Notes: generated by a model not told the origin, from the letters alone. A DNA stretch of 64,000 nucleotides from Streptomyces sp. 378 (GCF_030124145.1 NZ_JASKMS010000008.1:186001-250000), one strand, 5' to 3'; counted from the stretch's first letter, positions 54,566-62,998 are shown. Program-made: numbers and translations.

Positions 54566-55817
54566 CGGCGACCACCTCCGCCGGCGCGGAGTGCGCCGTG
54601 AACCGGGGCGCGGCCGCCGAGCAGGCCGCCGGCAGCTCGGCCGCCTGCTCGGGACGGTCTTCGAAGTCGGCGAACACCGAGTCGGCGTAGAGGGCCGCCG
54701 CGGTCTCCCGGCGCACGGCCTGGTGCGCGGCCAGCACGTGGACGTCGCGCCAGGTGCGCTCCAGCGGCCCGGAGCCGCCGCATGCGTGGGTTCCGGCCGC
54801 GCGGAACAGCCGCTCGACGGCGGTGACCAGGTGCTGTGCGGCGGCCGCCGCGACCCGGCGGTTGCGGGCCACGTCCCGCTCGGCGCGGGTGCCCGAGTCG
54901 GCCCGCAGCGCCGCGTCCCCGAGCAGCAGTTCGGCGGCCTCGATGTCGTCGGCCGACTGCGCCAGCGTCAGCTGGAGCGTGGCGCGCTCCGAGGTCCGGC
55001 CGGCTCCCCTGCGCGCGGCCCACGCGGTCCACTCCCGCAGGGCGTGGCGGGCCGCCCCGAGGGCGGGCGCGCACAGCAGCAGTCCCGTCCCCAGGTACGC
55101 CGGGGCGGTGTGACAGCGGGACCGTCCGGGCCCGGGAGAGCCCGCCAGCACGTCCGACAGCGAGCAGGTGCGGTGGTCGGGGACCACCACCGGGCCGTCG
55201 AGGACCGCGGTGTGGCTGCCGGTGCCGCGCATTCCGGTGCTGCGCCACGTCTCCCGTACGTGGATCTCGGCGGCGGGGACGGCGAAGAGCCGACACCGGC
55301 CGCCAGGTAACCGCGGTTCGTCCGGTTCCGGGGCCGCGAGCAGCAGCCAGTCCGCGTCCGCGACCCCGCTGACGCACTCCCAGGTGCCGCTGAGCAGCCA
55401 GCCACCGGAGCAGCGGGCGGCCGAGCCGGAGGGCCGCAGTCCGGCGGCGATCCGCACATCGGGCGATCGGCCCCACAGGTCGAGCTGCCCTTCGAGGGGC
55501 AGGTGGGCGGCGTATCTGCCGTGGGTCGCCCACAAGGCGGCGCACCACGCGGCGGACGCACATCCCTCGCCGACGGCCGCCACCTCGGCGAGGAGGTCGC
55601 TGAAGGTTCCCTCGGTACCGTGCCAGACCCCGGGCACGAAGTGACGGGCGAAGCCGGCGCGGGTCAGCAGCGCGACGGTCTCCGCGGACAGCCGGCCGGT
55701 GGCGTCCGTCGCCGACGCGTGTGCCGCGGCGGAGGCCACGGCGCCCGCCAGTTGTCCGCGCGCCCGCGGCGCGCCACCCTGTGCCCCCTGGCCTGTGCAG
55801 ATTTGACGCCGGTTCAC
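54555..55817 (-). CDS. Acyl-CoA dehydrogenase/HsaA-like flavoprotein
   Basis: A 420-residue acyl-CoA-dehydrogenase-fold protein. The N-terminal helical domain (LSAETVALLTRAGFARHFVPGVWHGTEG), the middle beta domain (GWLLSGTWECVSGVADADWLLL; TWRSTGMRGTGSHTAVLDG) and the C-terminal helices (FRAAGTHACGGSGPLERTWRDVHVLAAHQAVRRE) match the group of flavin-dependent hydroxylases (HsaA/HpaB-like) as well as dehydrogenases. The W-R-D-x-H-x-x-x-A-H segment favours the hydroxylase-like branch. It is the first gene of an operon with the HAD phosphatase. A palindromic TetR-type operator sits 30 nt upstream, shared with the divergent regulator. Confidence 0.85.
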   Translation of the reverse strand: MNRRQICTGQGAQGGAPRARGQLAGAVASAAAHASATDATGRLSAETVALLTRAGFARHFVPGVWHGTEGTFSDLLAEVAAVGEGCASAAWCAALWATHGRYAAHLPLEGQLDLWGRSPDVRIAAGLRPSGSAARCSGGWLLSGTWECVSGVADADWLLLAAPEPDEPRLPGGRCRLFAVPAAEIHVRETWRSTGMRGTGSHTAVLDGPVVVPDHRTCSLSDVLAGSPGPGRSRCHTAPAYLGTGLLLCAPALGAARHALREWTAWAARRGAGRTSERATLQLTLAQSADDIEAAELLLGDAALRADSGTRAERDVARNRRVAAAAAQHLVTAVERLFRAAGTHACGGSGPLERTWRDVHVLAAHQAVRRETAAALYADSVFADFEDRPEQAAELPAACSAAAPRFTAHSAPAEVVAGVH

Positions 55818-55846
55818 CTATCGCTCTCCTTTACTCAACGACTAGA

Positions 55847-55864
55847 ATTCGTTCGGGAACGAAT
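55847..55864. promoter_or_regulatory. Palindromic TetR/ARE-like operator
   Basis: ATTCGTTC-GG-GAACGAAT, a perfect 8-bp inverted repeat with a 2-bp centre, between the divergent flavoprotein and regulator genes. Core TTCGGGAA and flank ATCTT match the element at 57686, so both probably bind related ScbR-type regulators. Confidence 0.7.
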
Positions 55865-55915
55865 CTTTCTCGGCCGGTCCTTCACCACCGGGCCGGGGTG
55901 AAGGAGGTGATCAGC

Positions 55916-56509
55916 GTGGTCAAGCAGGCGCGTGCCCTTCGGACGCACGATCGCGTCCTCGACGCCGCCGCGTACGAGTTCGCACGCTACGGCTACGTGA
56001 ACGCGAACCTGCAGCGCATCGCCGACCGGATCGGGTTGACCAAGGGCGCCCTGTACGGGCACTTCTCCAGCAAGGAGAAGCTGGCCGCCGCGCTGACGGA
56101 ACATCTGTCCCGGAGCGTGCGGACGCTGCTGGACGGGGCCAGGACCTCGGCCGAGCCGGCCACGAGCCGGCTGGAGGCCCTGGTGCTCGGACTCGGCAAA
56201 CTCTTCGAGACCGACCACAGGGCGCAGGCGGCCCTGCGGCTGGAGGTGGAGGCGGCTCGGGCGGCCGACACGGTGGCTCCTCTCTTGAGCGACACCCATT
56301 GCATCGCGCTCGAACTCGTGGGCGAGGTGCAGCGGGGACGGCACTGGGACAAGGCACCGCCGGCCGACGCCCTGGCCGATCTCATCGTCGCGGCGTTCTG
56401 CACCGCGCTGTGGACCGGCGTCTGCGCGGGCCCGGACCGGCCCGGGCCCAGCGTCGCCGCGATGTGGGGCGTGCTGACGCGCGCGATGGGGACACGCGCG
56501 TCAGCCTGA
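55916..56509 (+). CDS. TetR regulator, ScbR-like (pseudo-receptor type)
   Basis: A 197-residue regulator from GTG 55916 with AAGGAGG upstream. The HTH is ALRTHDRVLDAAAYEFARYGYVNANLQRIADRIGLTKGALYGHFSSKEKLAAALTEHL. Gly-His-Phe and the general length fit the gamma-butyrolactone receptor family. The ligand domain lacks obvious similarity to classical receptors, so it may be a pseudo-receptor responding to antibiotics or other signals. It probably represses its own gene and the flavoprotein-phosphatase operon via the palindrome at 55847. Neighbour to afsA on the opposite strand. Confidence 0.85.
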   Translation: MVKQARALRTHDRVLDAAAYEFARYGYVNANLQRIADRIGLTKGALYGHFSSKEKLAAALTEHLSRSVRTLLDGARTSAEPATSRLEALVLGLGKLFETDHRAQAALRLEVEAARAADTVAPLLSDTHCIALELVGEVQRGRHWDKAPPADALADLIVAAFCTALWTGVCAGPDRPGPSVAAMWGVLTRAMGTRASA

Positions 56510-56554
56510 GCTCCGACGACCGTGCGGCCCCGGGTCCGGGCCGGTGGGCCGCCG

Positions 56555-57604
56555 CTACCAGGAGGCCGGGACGGCCGCCGCCGGGCGGGTGCCCACGCAG
56601 GCCCAGGCAGTCCGTGCGCGGGCCAGTACGGTGCCACCCTGGACCGCCGAGACGGACAGCTGAAACGTTTCCTGCGGACGGGCGCCCGACGCGCACTCAT
56701 CGACCACCAGCTGGGTGGGCCGGTCGAACTCGCCGAAGGCCAGGCACTGCACCGTGGTCCGGGCCAGCGCGAACGACAGGTCGGCGAACGGGCCGTCGCA
56801 CGCCTCGTGCACCTTGAGGTGGCCGAGCTGGCGGAAGCCCTCCAGCATCACCATCATCGGGATGTGGTCGGTGGGGTGATCGAAGAGCACCGCGTGGTCG
56901 CGGTCCACGCGCAACCGCCACTCGTCGGGTCTCGCGGCCTCTTCCAGGACGCAGTCCCGCCAGCGCAGCCGCCCCACCCGATGCGGGGGCGTGCGCGGCG
57001 CCCCGGAGGCGGCCGTCCGCGCCGGTAAGGTGGCCGACGCGTCCGAGGCGCCGCCGCCGAGCCGGCGCAGCAGGCGGTAGCGCCGTTCGTCCACCATCAG
57101 CATGCTGATGGTGCCCCAGCCGCACGCGCGGCCGCCGACGACGAGCCGGAAGTCCATCCGGGCCCCGCTCCTGCCCCGCGCGTCGTCGCCGTCCCAGGTC
57201 CACTCGCCCACCAGGAACACCGAGAGCGGTACGCCCTCGACCCGCAGGGCGGCGGGGTCGGTGATCTCGAAGTCGATGTCGCGGCCGATGAAGCGCCGGC
57301 CGAGCGGCACACCGCAGTGCCGGTGGGCGACGTAGACCATCCCCTGACGCAGGGTCTCCGCGAACAGCAGGGGATCGCTCAGACCGTTCTCGTCCGGGTG
57401 GTAGAGCGCGTGGTCGCGCGGCCACTGAGCGGCGACGACGAACTCGCGGTCGCCGGCACGGGCACCGTCGGTGACGAACACCTCCGCGACGGAGCTGCGG
57501 TGCACCAGCTCACGCGTCACGGGACGTGCAAAGCTCAACGAATCACAGGCGTGAACCATTGCTGACGCCTGAGGGATGCTGGGATGATTGAGTACGACTG
57601 ACAT
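56555..57604 (-). CDS. AfsA/ScbA-family gamma-butyrolactone biosynthesis protein
   Basis: A 349-residue AfsA-repeat protein with two hotdog-like repeats: VTRELVHRSSVAEVFVTDG and FVVAAQWPRDHALYHPDENGLSDPLLFAETLRQGMVYVAHRHCGVPLG in the first, VDRDHAVLFDHPTDHIPMMVMLEGFRQLGHL in the second. The HR-x-S-V-A-E-V-F-V-T and DHP-x-D-H-I-P/PMM motifs are the family hallmark. It joins a beta-ketoacyl donor to dihydroxyacetone phosphate for the signalling butyrolactone. ATG 57604 (GGGAGG upstream) was chosen; starts at 57643 and 57676 would reach into the operator region. Divergent from scbR with an ARE between. Confidence 0.92.
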   Translation of the reverse strand: MSVVLNHPSIPQASAMVHACDSLSFARPVTRELVHRSSVAEVFVTDGARAGDREFVVAAQWPRDHALYHPDENGLSDPLLFAETLRQGMVYVAHRHCGVPLGRRFIGRDIDFEITDPAALRVEGVPLSVFLVGEWTWDGDDARGRSGARMDFRLVVGGRACGWGTISMLMVDERRYRLLRRLGGGASDASATLPARTAASGAPRTPPHRVGRLRWRDCVLEEAARPDEWRLRVDRDHAVLFDHPTDHIPMMVMLEGFRQLGHLKVHEACDGPFADLSFALARTTVQCLAFGEFDRPTQLVVDECASGARPQETFQLSVSAVQGGTVLARARTAWACVGTRPAAAVPASW

Positions 57605-57685
57605 CTGGGATTCGCCTCCCCCGTACTGGAAGACCAGGACCATGCGAACTGACAGACGTGCGGCGCCCTTCGGCACGAAATTAAT

Positions 57686-57703
57686 ATACCTTCGGGAAGG
57701 TAT
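57686..57703. promoter_or_regulatory. Autoregulatory element (ARE) between afsA-like and scbR-like genes
   Basis: ATACCTTC-GG-GAAGGTAT is a perfect inverted repeat, 82 nt before the synthase start and 150 nt before the receptor gene. It matches the shape of ARE boxes bound by gamma-butyrolactone receptors. Confidence 0.82.
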
Positions 57704-57853
57704 CTTGCAAGGCTCGGGCGGAGCACAGCGGATGATCGGTCATCCCTGCTGGTCAGAGGGGCGAAACCCGCGAAGCGTCCGCACGTGCCCCGGCCCAATC
57801 CCCCCACGAACCGGCCACCGAAAGCAGCGGACGGCACGGCACGAATGGACGTC

Positions 57854-58513
57854 ATGAGCGAACACAGCGACGCGACACAGACCTCGCGCATCTCCGGCGG
57901 CACCTCGGTCGACGACACCTCGCACCTCAAGCAGGAGCGTGCCATCCGCACCCGGCGCACCATCCTCGACGCGGCCGCGGAGGTCTTCGCCCGGCACGGC
58001 TACCCGAACGTCACCATCAAGGACATCGCCGACGGCGCGGAGATGACCAAGGGCGCGGTGTACTTCCACTTCTCCAACAAGGAGGCCCTCGCGGTCGCCG
58101 TGACGGAGGAGTTCTACCGCAGGCTCAACGAGATCGTCACTCCCGCGCTCGAGGGCGACCACTCCTCGCCCTCGACGGTGGTGGACGTGATGCTGCGCAC
58201 CGCGGGCGGGTTCCGCGACGACGTCTACGTCAAGGCGGGGGCGCGCCTGCAGATCGAACGTCCTTACATCAAGGCGGAGATGCCGGTCCCGTACGTCGGT
58301 TTCACGTCACTGATCGTCGAACTCCTCCAGGAGTGCCAGGCCGCGGGCCGGCTGCCGGAAAGGGCGGTGCCCGAGGCCCTGGCCAGGGTCCTGGTCTCCG
58401 CCCTGTTCGGCGCCCAGCACATCTCCTGGGTGCAGAACGACCGGGCCGACATCGTGGAGCGGGTCGAGGAGATCCTCGACGCCTTCGCCCTGCTGTCGGT
58501 GCCGGCGCGGTAG
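57854..58513 (+). CDS. ScbR-like gamma-butyrolactone receptor (TetR family)
   Basis: A 219-residue receptor-repressor. After a Ser/Thr-rich start (MSEHSDATQTSR) comes the HTH: AIRTRRTILDAAAEVFARHGYPNVTIKDIADGAEMTKGAVYFHFSNKEALAVAVTEEFY. The TKGAVYFHF signature is diagnostic of ScbR/ArpA-type receptors. The C-terminal half should hold the butyrolactone pocket. It binds AREs until the ligand made by the AfsA-like enzyme releases it. Starts at 57845 or 57785 are in frame; 57854 has GGAC nearby. A hairpin downstream ends the transcript. Confidence 0.9.
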   Translation: MSEHSDATQTSRISGGTSVDDTSHLKQERAIRTRRTILDAAAEVFARHGYPNVTIKDIADGAEMTKGAVYFHFSNKEALAVAVTEEFYRRLNEIVTPALEGDHSSPSTVVDVMLRTAGGFRDDVYVKAGARLQIERPYIKAEMPVPYVGFTSLIVELLQECQAAGRLPERAVPEALARVLVSALFGAQHISWVQNDRADIVERVEEILDAFALLSVPAR

Positions 58514-58576
58514 GACCGTGTGGCCGGGAAAGTGCGGCGGGAGCCGGTGAACCGCTCCGTCGGCCGCACCCGCCAA

Positions 58577-58597
58577 GCCGGCCGGCGGCGGGCCGGC
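58577..58597. terminator. Bidirectional hairpin between scbR-like and MmgE/PrpD genes
   Basis: GCCGGCC-GGCGGCG-GGCCGGC, a 7-bp stem with further CCGGCCGG symmetry around it, between two convergent genes. Confidence 0.55.
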
Positions 58598-58601
58598 CGG
58601 T

Positions 58602-60155
58602 TCAGTCCAGGAAGGCGGCCTCTATCCAGCGACGCAGGGCGCCCGGACGCATGCGGTGCAGCCGGTCCGCGCTGTCGGACACCTCGTGCGGGCCGCCGAC
58701 CGACAGGAACTTCTCCCGCACCAGGTCCGCGTGCCGGACCCGGGTCTCCGGGCCGGCCGCACCGACCGGAATCAGCCGGGTGCGCGACACCGTACGGCCG
58801 TCGGTCAGCCGGACGGTGACCCGGGCACCGGTGGCCTTCGTGGCACGGGAGAAGTCCCGGTCGTCGGCGCTCAGCGGGCCCAGCAGGTCGACCAGCTCGT
58901 CCCCGCCGAAGCCGCGCAGCCACGGCACGGCACGCTCCCCCGCCTCCCGTACCGCCTCGCCGAACGGGGCGTCGGACAGGAACAGTTCGCGCGTCATCTC
59001 GGTGTCGTGCTCCAGACGCACCCGCCGGGCCAGCGCCCAGCGGGACGGGTCGTCCAGGTGCGGGGAGGAGAAGTCGTCCACGGTGAACTCGCCGGTGAGC
59101 AGGGTGGTCGCGACGGGGTAGGGCACGTCGAGGACCAGGGCGCCGAGCGGAGAGCCCGGACCGTTGACGTACCGGGCGGCGCGCTCACCGGCGAAGAGCG
59201 TGTACAGGGACGCCTCGACGACCACCTCGGCCACGTCCTCGGGCCGCAGGCCGCCCAGTTCCCGGTGGATCTCGGCGGCGCAGTCCACAGCCGCGTCGAT
59301 GCCCGGCCCGCCGGGGTGCATCTTGAAGGAAAGCGTGTCGGTGTGCCAGCGCCGGCCCAGCCCCTTGGCCACCGCCTGCGGCAGCGGCACGGTGGCGAAC
59401 CGGGCGAGGAAGCCGTCCTCGTGCTCGACGATGTCGGGAGCGCCGCGCAGCCCCGCGTACGCCGCGTCGCAGGCGTCCATGGCGGTGCGCACCGGGGTGA
59501 AGGTGTTGAACAGACGGGCGTCGCTGGCCAGGAAGGCGCGCATCAGGGGCCAGTTGGGCATGGCGAAGGCCAGCCCGAAGGCGTTCTCGAAGAGCGCGGC
59601 CGGGGCCCGGTCGCAGTGCAGCCGGCCGGCCACCGCGCCCGCCAGGTGCGTGTGCACGGCGCTCTGGCCGCGCAGCGGGCCGAGGGTGGCCGAGGCGGTG
59701 ATGCGGGCCGCGCACTCGTTGGCCGCGATGACGGCGGTCAGCAGGGACAGCCCGTCGAGCCGGCGGGTGTAGGCGAAGGCGAGCGGTACCGCGACGGTGG
59801 AGTTCGACAGGTGCCCGGCGTAGGCGGTGTCGTCGAGATTGAGCCAGGACCCGAGGGCGGCGAAGACGCCCGCGGCGGTGCGTGGGTCGCGCTGCATGGG
59901 GTGCCCGAAGGCCGCCACCAACCGCCGTCCCAGCGGGTGCTGGAGCCCGGCCCTGATGGATGCAGCCTGCGAGAGCACCTGACTGGCGGCGAGCTTCAGC
60001 ACCCGGCACGGGATGTGCTCGGGGCGCAGCGTCGCCGCCCACTGGGACAGTTCACGCAGCGGGGTGTCGGTGGGCCGGCGAGGACGCCTGGGCGCCGTGC
60101 TCCCCCAGTCGTCGCACAGCGCCCTGGCCACGCTCTCACCGAGTACTGCCGTCAT
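58602..60155 (-). CDS. MmgE/PrpD family protein
   Basis: A 517-residue protein of the 2-methylcitrate dehydratase superfamily: VLSQAASIRAGLQHPLGRRLVAAFG, LNLDDTAYAGHLSNSTVAVPLAFA (the D-D-x-x-x-x-G-H active-site area), AVIAANECAARI, and the lid domain from WHTDTLSFKMHPGGPGIDAAVDCA. Classical members dehydrate 2-methylcitrate; others act in secondary metabolism as decarboxylases or isomerases. With no methylcitrate genes around and a butyrolactone locus next door, a specialised role is more likely. ATG 60155 follows GAGAGGTG. Convergent with scbR, terminator upstream from the SnoaL-like gene. Confidence 0.88.
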   Translation of the reverse strand: MTAVLGESVARALCDDWGSTAPRRPRRPTDTPLRELSQWAATLRPEHIPCRVLKLAASQVLSQAASIRAGLQHPLGRRLVAAFGHPMQRDPRTAAGVFAALGSWLNLDDTAYAGHLSNSTVAVPLAFAYTRRLDGLSLLTAVIAANECAARITASATLGPLRGQSAVHTHLAGAVAGRLHCDRAPAALFENAFGLAFAMPNWPLMRAFLASDARLFNTFTPVRTAMDACDAAYAGLRGAPDIVEHEDGFLARFATVPLPQAVAKGLGRRWHTDTLSFKMHPGGPGIDAAVDCAAEIHRELGGLRPEDVAEVVVEASLYTLFAGERAARYVNGPGSPLGALVLDVPYPVATTLLTGEFTVDDFSSPHLDDPSRWALARRVRLEHDTEMTRELFLSDAPFGEAVREAGERAVPWLRGFGGDELVDLLGPLSADDRDFSRATKATGARVTVRLTDGRTVSRTRLIPVGAAGPETRVRHADLVREKFLSVGGPHEVSDSADRLHRMRPGALRRWIEAAFLD

Positions 60156-60233
60156 GGCGCGAGGCACCTCTCTTGCCGTACGCCGGCCGGGGCGTGCCGA
60201 GGCCGGCGGCTGGTCGCTCCGGGCGGGTGGGAG

Positions 60234-60272
60234 CGGCGGCGGGAGCACCGTCGGCCGGTGCTCCCGCCGCCG
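60234..60272 (-). terminator. Strong terminator after the SnoaL-like gene
   Basis: A perfect 17-bp stem (CGGCGGCGGGAGCACCG with its complement) around TCGGC, starting 10 nt past the stop at 60283. It separates the SnoaL-like gene from the MmgE/PrpD gene. Confidence 0.9.
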
Positions 60273-60282
60273 CGGGAGGGGT

Positions 60283-60651
60283 TCAGGCGGCCGGCACCTT
60301 GTCCAGGAAGCCGTAGACGGCCTTGATGCGGCCCGCCTCGTCGGCGACCAGGACGTCGAAACCGATCGCGATCGGCTCGGCGCCGGGCTCGGTGACCAGG
60401 CCCCACTGGAACCGGGCCTGGTTGTGGTGGGCGTCGACCGTGCCGTGCAGTTCGAAGGTCAGGCCCTTGAACTGCTCGCGGGCGCCCGCCACCACCGCGC
60501 CGAAGCCCTCGTGGCCCTCGACGGCGGCGAGCGGGTCGATGTACGGGGCGTCGGCGGTGAAGAGCTCGGCGATGGCCGCCGCGCGCTTGTCGGCGTCCGC
60601 CTCGTTCCAGATGGCCAGGTAGCGGTCGACGGTGGTGGTCAGGTCGCTCAT
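60283..60651 (-). CDS. NTF2/SnoaL-like fold protein
   Basis: A 122-residue cone-fold protein: TVDRYLAIWNEADADKRAAAIAELFTADAPYIDPLAAVEGHEGF and RFQWGLVTEPGAEPIAIGFDVLVADEAGRIKAVYGFLD. Members act as cyclases, isomerases, hydroxylases or ligand-binding proteins; the catalytic use cannot be told from sequence. It has its own strong terminator and follows the diacylglycerol-kinase-like gene by ~80 nt, so they may share a transcript. Confidence 0.88.
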   Translation of the reverse strand: MSDLTTTVDRYLAIWNEADADKRAAAIAELFTADAPYIDPLAAVEGHEGFGAVVAGAREQFKGLTFELHGTVDAHHNQARFQWGLVTEPGAEPIAIGFDVLVADEAGRIKAVYGFLDKVPAA

Positions 60652-60733
60652 GCGTGTTCTCCTCGTTTCCGTTGGTGCGGCTGACCCGACGTGCCGTCGC
60701 CAGGCGCGCGGTACGACGGGGGTTCTGGATGTC

Positions 60734-61699
60734 TCAGGGGGTCTCGGGGCAGTCCGGGGCCGGCGCCCACACAGGGAGGGCGCCGGGGCGGACCTCGAAG
60801 GTGGCCGTGGAGCCGATGCCGTGCTGGTACTCGCCGTCGTGCTCCAGCGGCAGCCGGCGGCCGTCGGTGCGCTCCACGGTGATGGTCCGGCCGCGCGCGT
60901 ACCGCGTGGCGGGGTGGCCGATGTGGGCGGCGGTCAGGGTCAGCCGCGGCACGTCGGCGGCGGCGATCCCGTCGCCGATGACGCAGACGTCGAGCAGGCC
61001 GTCGTCGAGCAGCGAGTCGGGCAGGACGTTGAACCGGCCGCCGCGGTAGGGGCCGCCGCCGACGTTCGCGAGGACGGTCGGGCCCTCGTGCACGACCCGC
61101 CCGTCGACGGTGACCCGGCCCGGGTACGGCGCGTAGCCCGCGGCGGTGTCGGCGAAGGCACGGGCGTACCGCTCGCGGCCGGTCAGCGGCAGGTCGCGGG
61201 CGGTGATCAGCGCGTCGGCGATCACACCGGAGCAGGCGCCCAGGTAGACGTACTGACGGGTCTCGGCGAGACGGGCCAGGTCCAGGCGGCGCGGGCGGGC
61301 GCTGCCGCCGATGCCGGAGTCGGTGAGGATCGCCTTGAGGGACTCCGTCCAGGGGCGGTCGCCCCACAGCATCTTGTAGCCGGAGTTGCCGGTGCCGCCG
61401 GGCACCACCGCGAGCGTGGCGCGCCCGGAGGCGGGCACCAGGCCTTGGACGGCCTCCCGGACGGTGCCGTCGCCGCCGATGACGACGACCAGGTCGGGGG
61501 CGCCGGTGTGCCGTTCGAGGGCCCTGCGCACCGCGACGGTGGCGTCACCCGGTCCGGTGGTCGGGTGCACCTCGGTGCGCTCCAGGTACGAGTCGCACAA
61601 CTGGCGCACCTGTTCCACCAGTTCCGGGCTGTGGCTGCCGGAGGCCGGGTTGGCCAGGATCAGTGCCCGGGTCGGGACCGGGGCTGCTGTATCTGCCAT
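60734..61699 (-). CDS. Diacylglycerol-kinase-family lipid kinase
   Basis: A 321-residue protein with the DAGK catalytic domain: ALILANPASGSHSPELVEQV, VVVIGGDGTVREAVQGLV (GGDGT signature) and VVPGGTGNSGYK. The C-terminal beta-sandwich contains DDGLLDVCVIGDG and ITVERTDGRRLPLEHDGEYQ. It phosphorylates lipid hydroxyls or a related substrate such as sphingosine or an undefined metabolite. ATG 61699 follows AAGGAG. An upstream frame extends to 61894 without homology. Confidence 0.9.
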   Translation of the reverse strand: MADTAAPVPTRALILANPASGSHSPELVEQVRQLCDSYLERTEVHPTTGPGDATVAVRRALERHTGAPDLVVVIGGDGTVREAVQGLVPASGRATLAVVPGGTGNSGYKMLWGDRPWTESLKAILTDSGIGGSARPRRLDLARLAETRQYVYLGACSGVIADALITARDLPLTGRERYARAFADTAAGYAPYPGRVTVDGRVVHEGPTVLANVGGGPYRGGRFNVLPDSLLDDGLLDVCVIGDGIAAADVPRLTLTAAHIGHPATRYARGRTITVERTDGRRLPLEHDGEYQHGIGSTATFEVRPGALPVWAPAPDCPETP

Positions 61700-61954
61700 G
61701 CGGGCGTACTCCTTCGTGGGACGGCGCCGGCGGGTCCGGGGCCGGGGCCGCGCCTGCGGCTCCGGACCCACGACATCGACTCTGCCGCCGACCGCTGTCA
61801 CAGCGCTGACGTGCGGCTGACGCCGACGAGGCGCACGGGCACGGGGAGGCAGGGCAGGGACACGCCGGGCATGGGGACGCGGGGCCGAGGGCACGCCCGG
61901 CCCGCCGCGGACGCCCGCGGTGCGCCGGGCCGGGCGCCGCGGGCACCCTCGGCG

Positions 61955-61981
61955 TGACTGCGGGCGCCGCGCCCGCAGTCA
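61955..61981. terminator. Hairpin in the gene-free stretch 61700-62137
   Basis: TGACTGCGGGC-GCCGC-GCCCGCAGTCA, an 11-bp perfect stem. It lies between the hydrolase stop and the kinase start on the minus strand. Apart from this and the next hairpin, the 438-bp interval shows no gene. Confidence 0.6.
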
Positions 61982-62082
61982 TGCCCCGACGCCCCGGTCC
62001 GCGGGCATGTGAGGCGCGTGTGCGAGGTGGGTCGGGAGTGGGAGCGAGGGGAGGGCGGGGCGCGGGCCGGGCGGTATGCCCG

Positions 62083-62112
62083 GCCGCCGCCCGGCCGGGG
62101 CCGGGCGGCGGC
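62083..62112 (-). terminator. Terminator after the serine-less hydrolase gene
   Basis: A 14-bp perfect stem (GCCGCCGCCCGGCC with GGCCGGGCGGCGGC) with a 2-nt loop, 26 nt past the stop. Confidence 0.8.
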
Positions 62113-62137
62113 AACGCGGGAGGCCCCGCCCTCGCGG

Positions 62138-62968
62138 TCACTGCTTGGCGAAAGCCAGCAGGTCCGCGTTCAGACGGTCGGCGTGGGTGGCGAACAGGCC
62201 GTGGGCCGCGCCCTCGTAGGTCAGCAGGGTGCTGCCGGGAACGAGCTCCGCGGTGCGGGGACCGCACAGCGGATACGGCGCCCCGAGGTCGGCGGTGCCG
62301 TGGACGACCAGGGTGGGCACCCGGACGGCCGCCGTCTCCGCTCGCTGGTCGGTGGTGAACAACGTGCGGTAGATCTCCGTGGCGGCCCGCGGCGAGGTGT
62401 CCATGGCCAGGTCCGTCAGCCACTCGGCCAGTCGGGGCGAGAGCGGCGTGCTCGCCGGATCCGCCTCGGGGCCGGCGAAGAACGGCCAGGTCAGTGATCT
62501 CAGCCAGGCGGCCCGGTCGGTCCGGATGGCCTTCTCGATCTCCTGGAACAGCGCCATCTCCAGGCCGTCCGGGTTGTCCGGGGCGCGCAGCAGGAACGGC
62601 GTGGTCGAGGCGACCAGCGCCAGCTTCCCCACCCGCCCGGCGCCGTACCGGGACAGGTAGCGCACGGCCTCACCGCCGCCCGCCGCGTAGCCGACCAGCA
62701 GGACGTCCCGCAGGTCGAGGTGGTCGAGCAGGTCGGCGAGGTCCGAGGCGAGGGTGTCGTAGTCGTAGCCGCTCCAGGGGACGTCCGAGCGCCCGGTGCC
62801 GCGCCGGTCGTAGGTGACGCAACGCAGCCCCTGACCGGCCAGGAACGGCGCCTGGAACTCCCACATCCGCGAGTCCGCCATGGCGGCGCTGAGCAGCACC
62901 ACGGGACATCCTTCGCCCCAGTCGGTGCAGTGGAGCCGGGTCCCGTCCCGGGTGGTGACGTACGGCAT
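62138..62968 (-). CDS. Alpha/beta-hydrolase-fold protein lacking the nucleophile serine
   Basis: A 276-residue haloperoxidase-like protein: YDRRGTGRSDVPWSGYDYDTLASDL, VRYLSRYGAGRVGKLALVAS, VVHGTADLGAPYPL (Asp) and GAAHGLFATH (His). The elbow, GFSMG in the paralogue at 37059, is GYAAG here (Ala95; codon GCG, one change from TCG). The oxyanion segment H-G is also altered (LLSAAMADSRMW). So it is probably not a hydrolase. It may be a lyase, isomerase or binding protein, or an inactivated enzyme. It is co-directional with the MFS exporter gene 30 nt upstream and likely co-transcribed. Confidence 0.85.
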   Translation of the reverse strand: MPYVTTRDGTRLHCTDWGEGCPVVLLSAAMADSRMWEFQAPFLAGQGLRCVTYDRRGTGRSDVPWSGYDYDTLASDLADLLDHLDLRDVLLVGYAAGGGEAVRYLSRYGAGRVGKLALVASTTPFLLRAPDNPDGLEMALFQEIEKAIRTDRAAWLRSLTWPFFAGPEADPASTPLSPRLAEWLTDLAMDTSPRAATEIYRTLFTTDQRAETAAVRVPTLVVHGTADLGAPYPLCGPRTAELVPGSTLLTYEGAAHGLFATHADRLNADLLAFAKQ

Positions 62969-62998
62969 GACGCCTGCCTTCCTTGGTGGTGGGGACCC

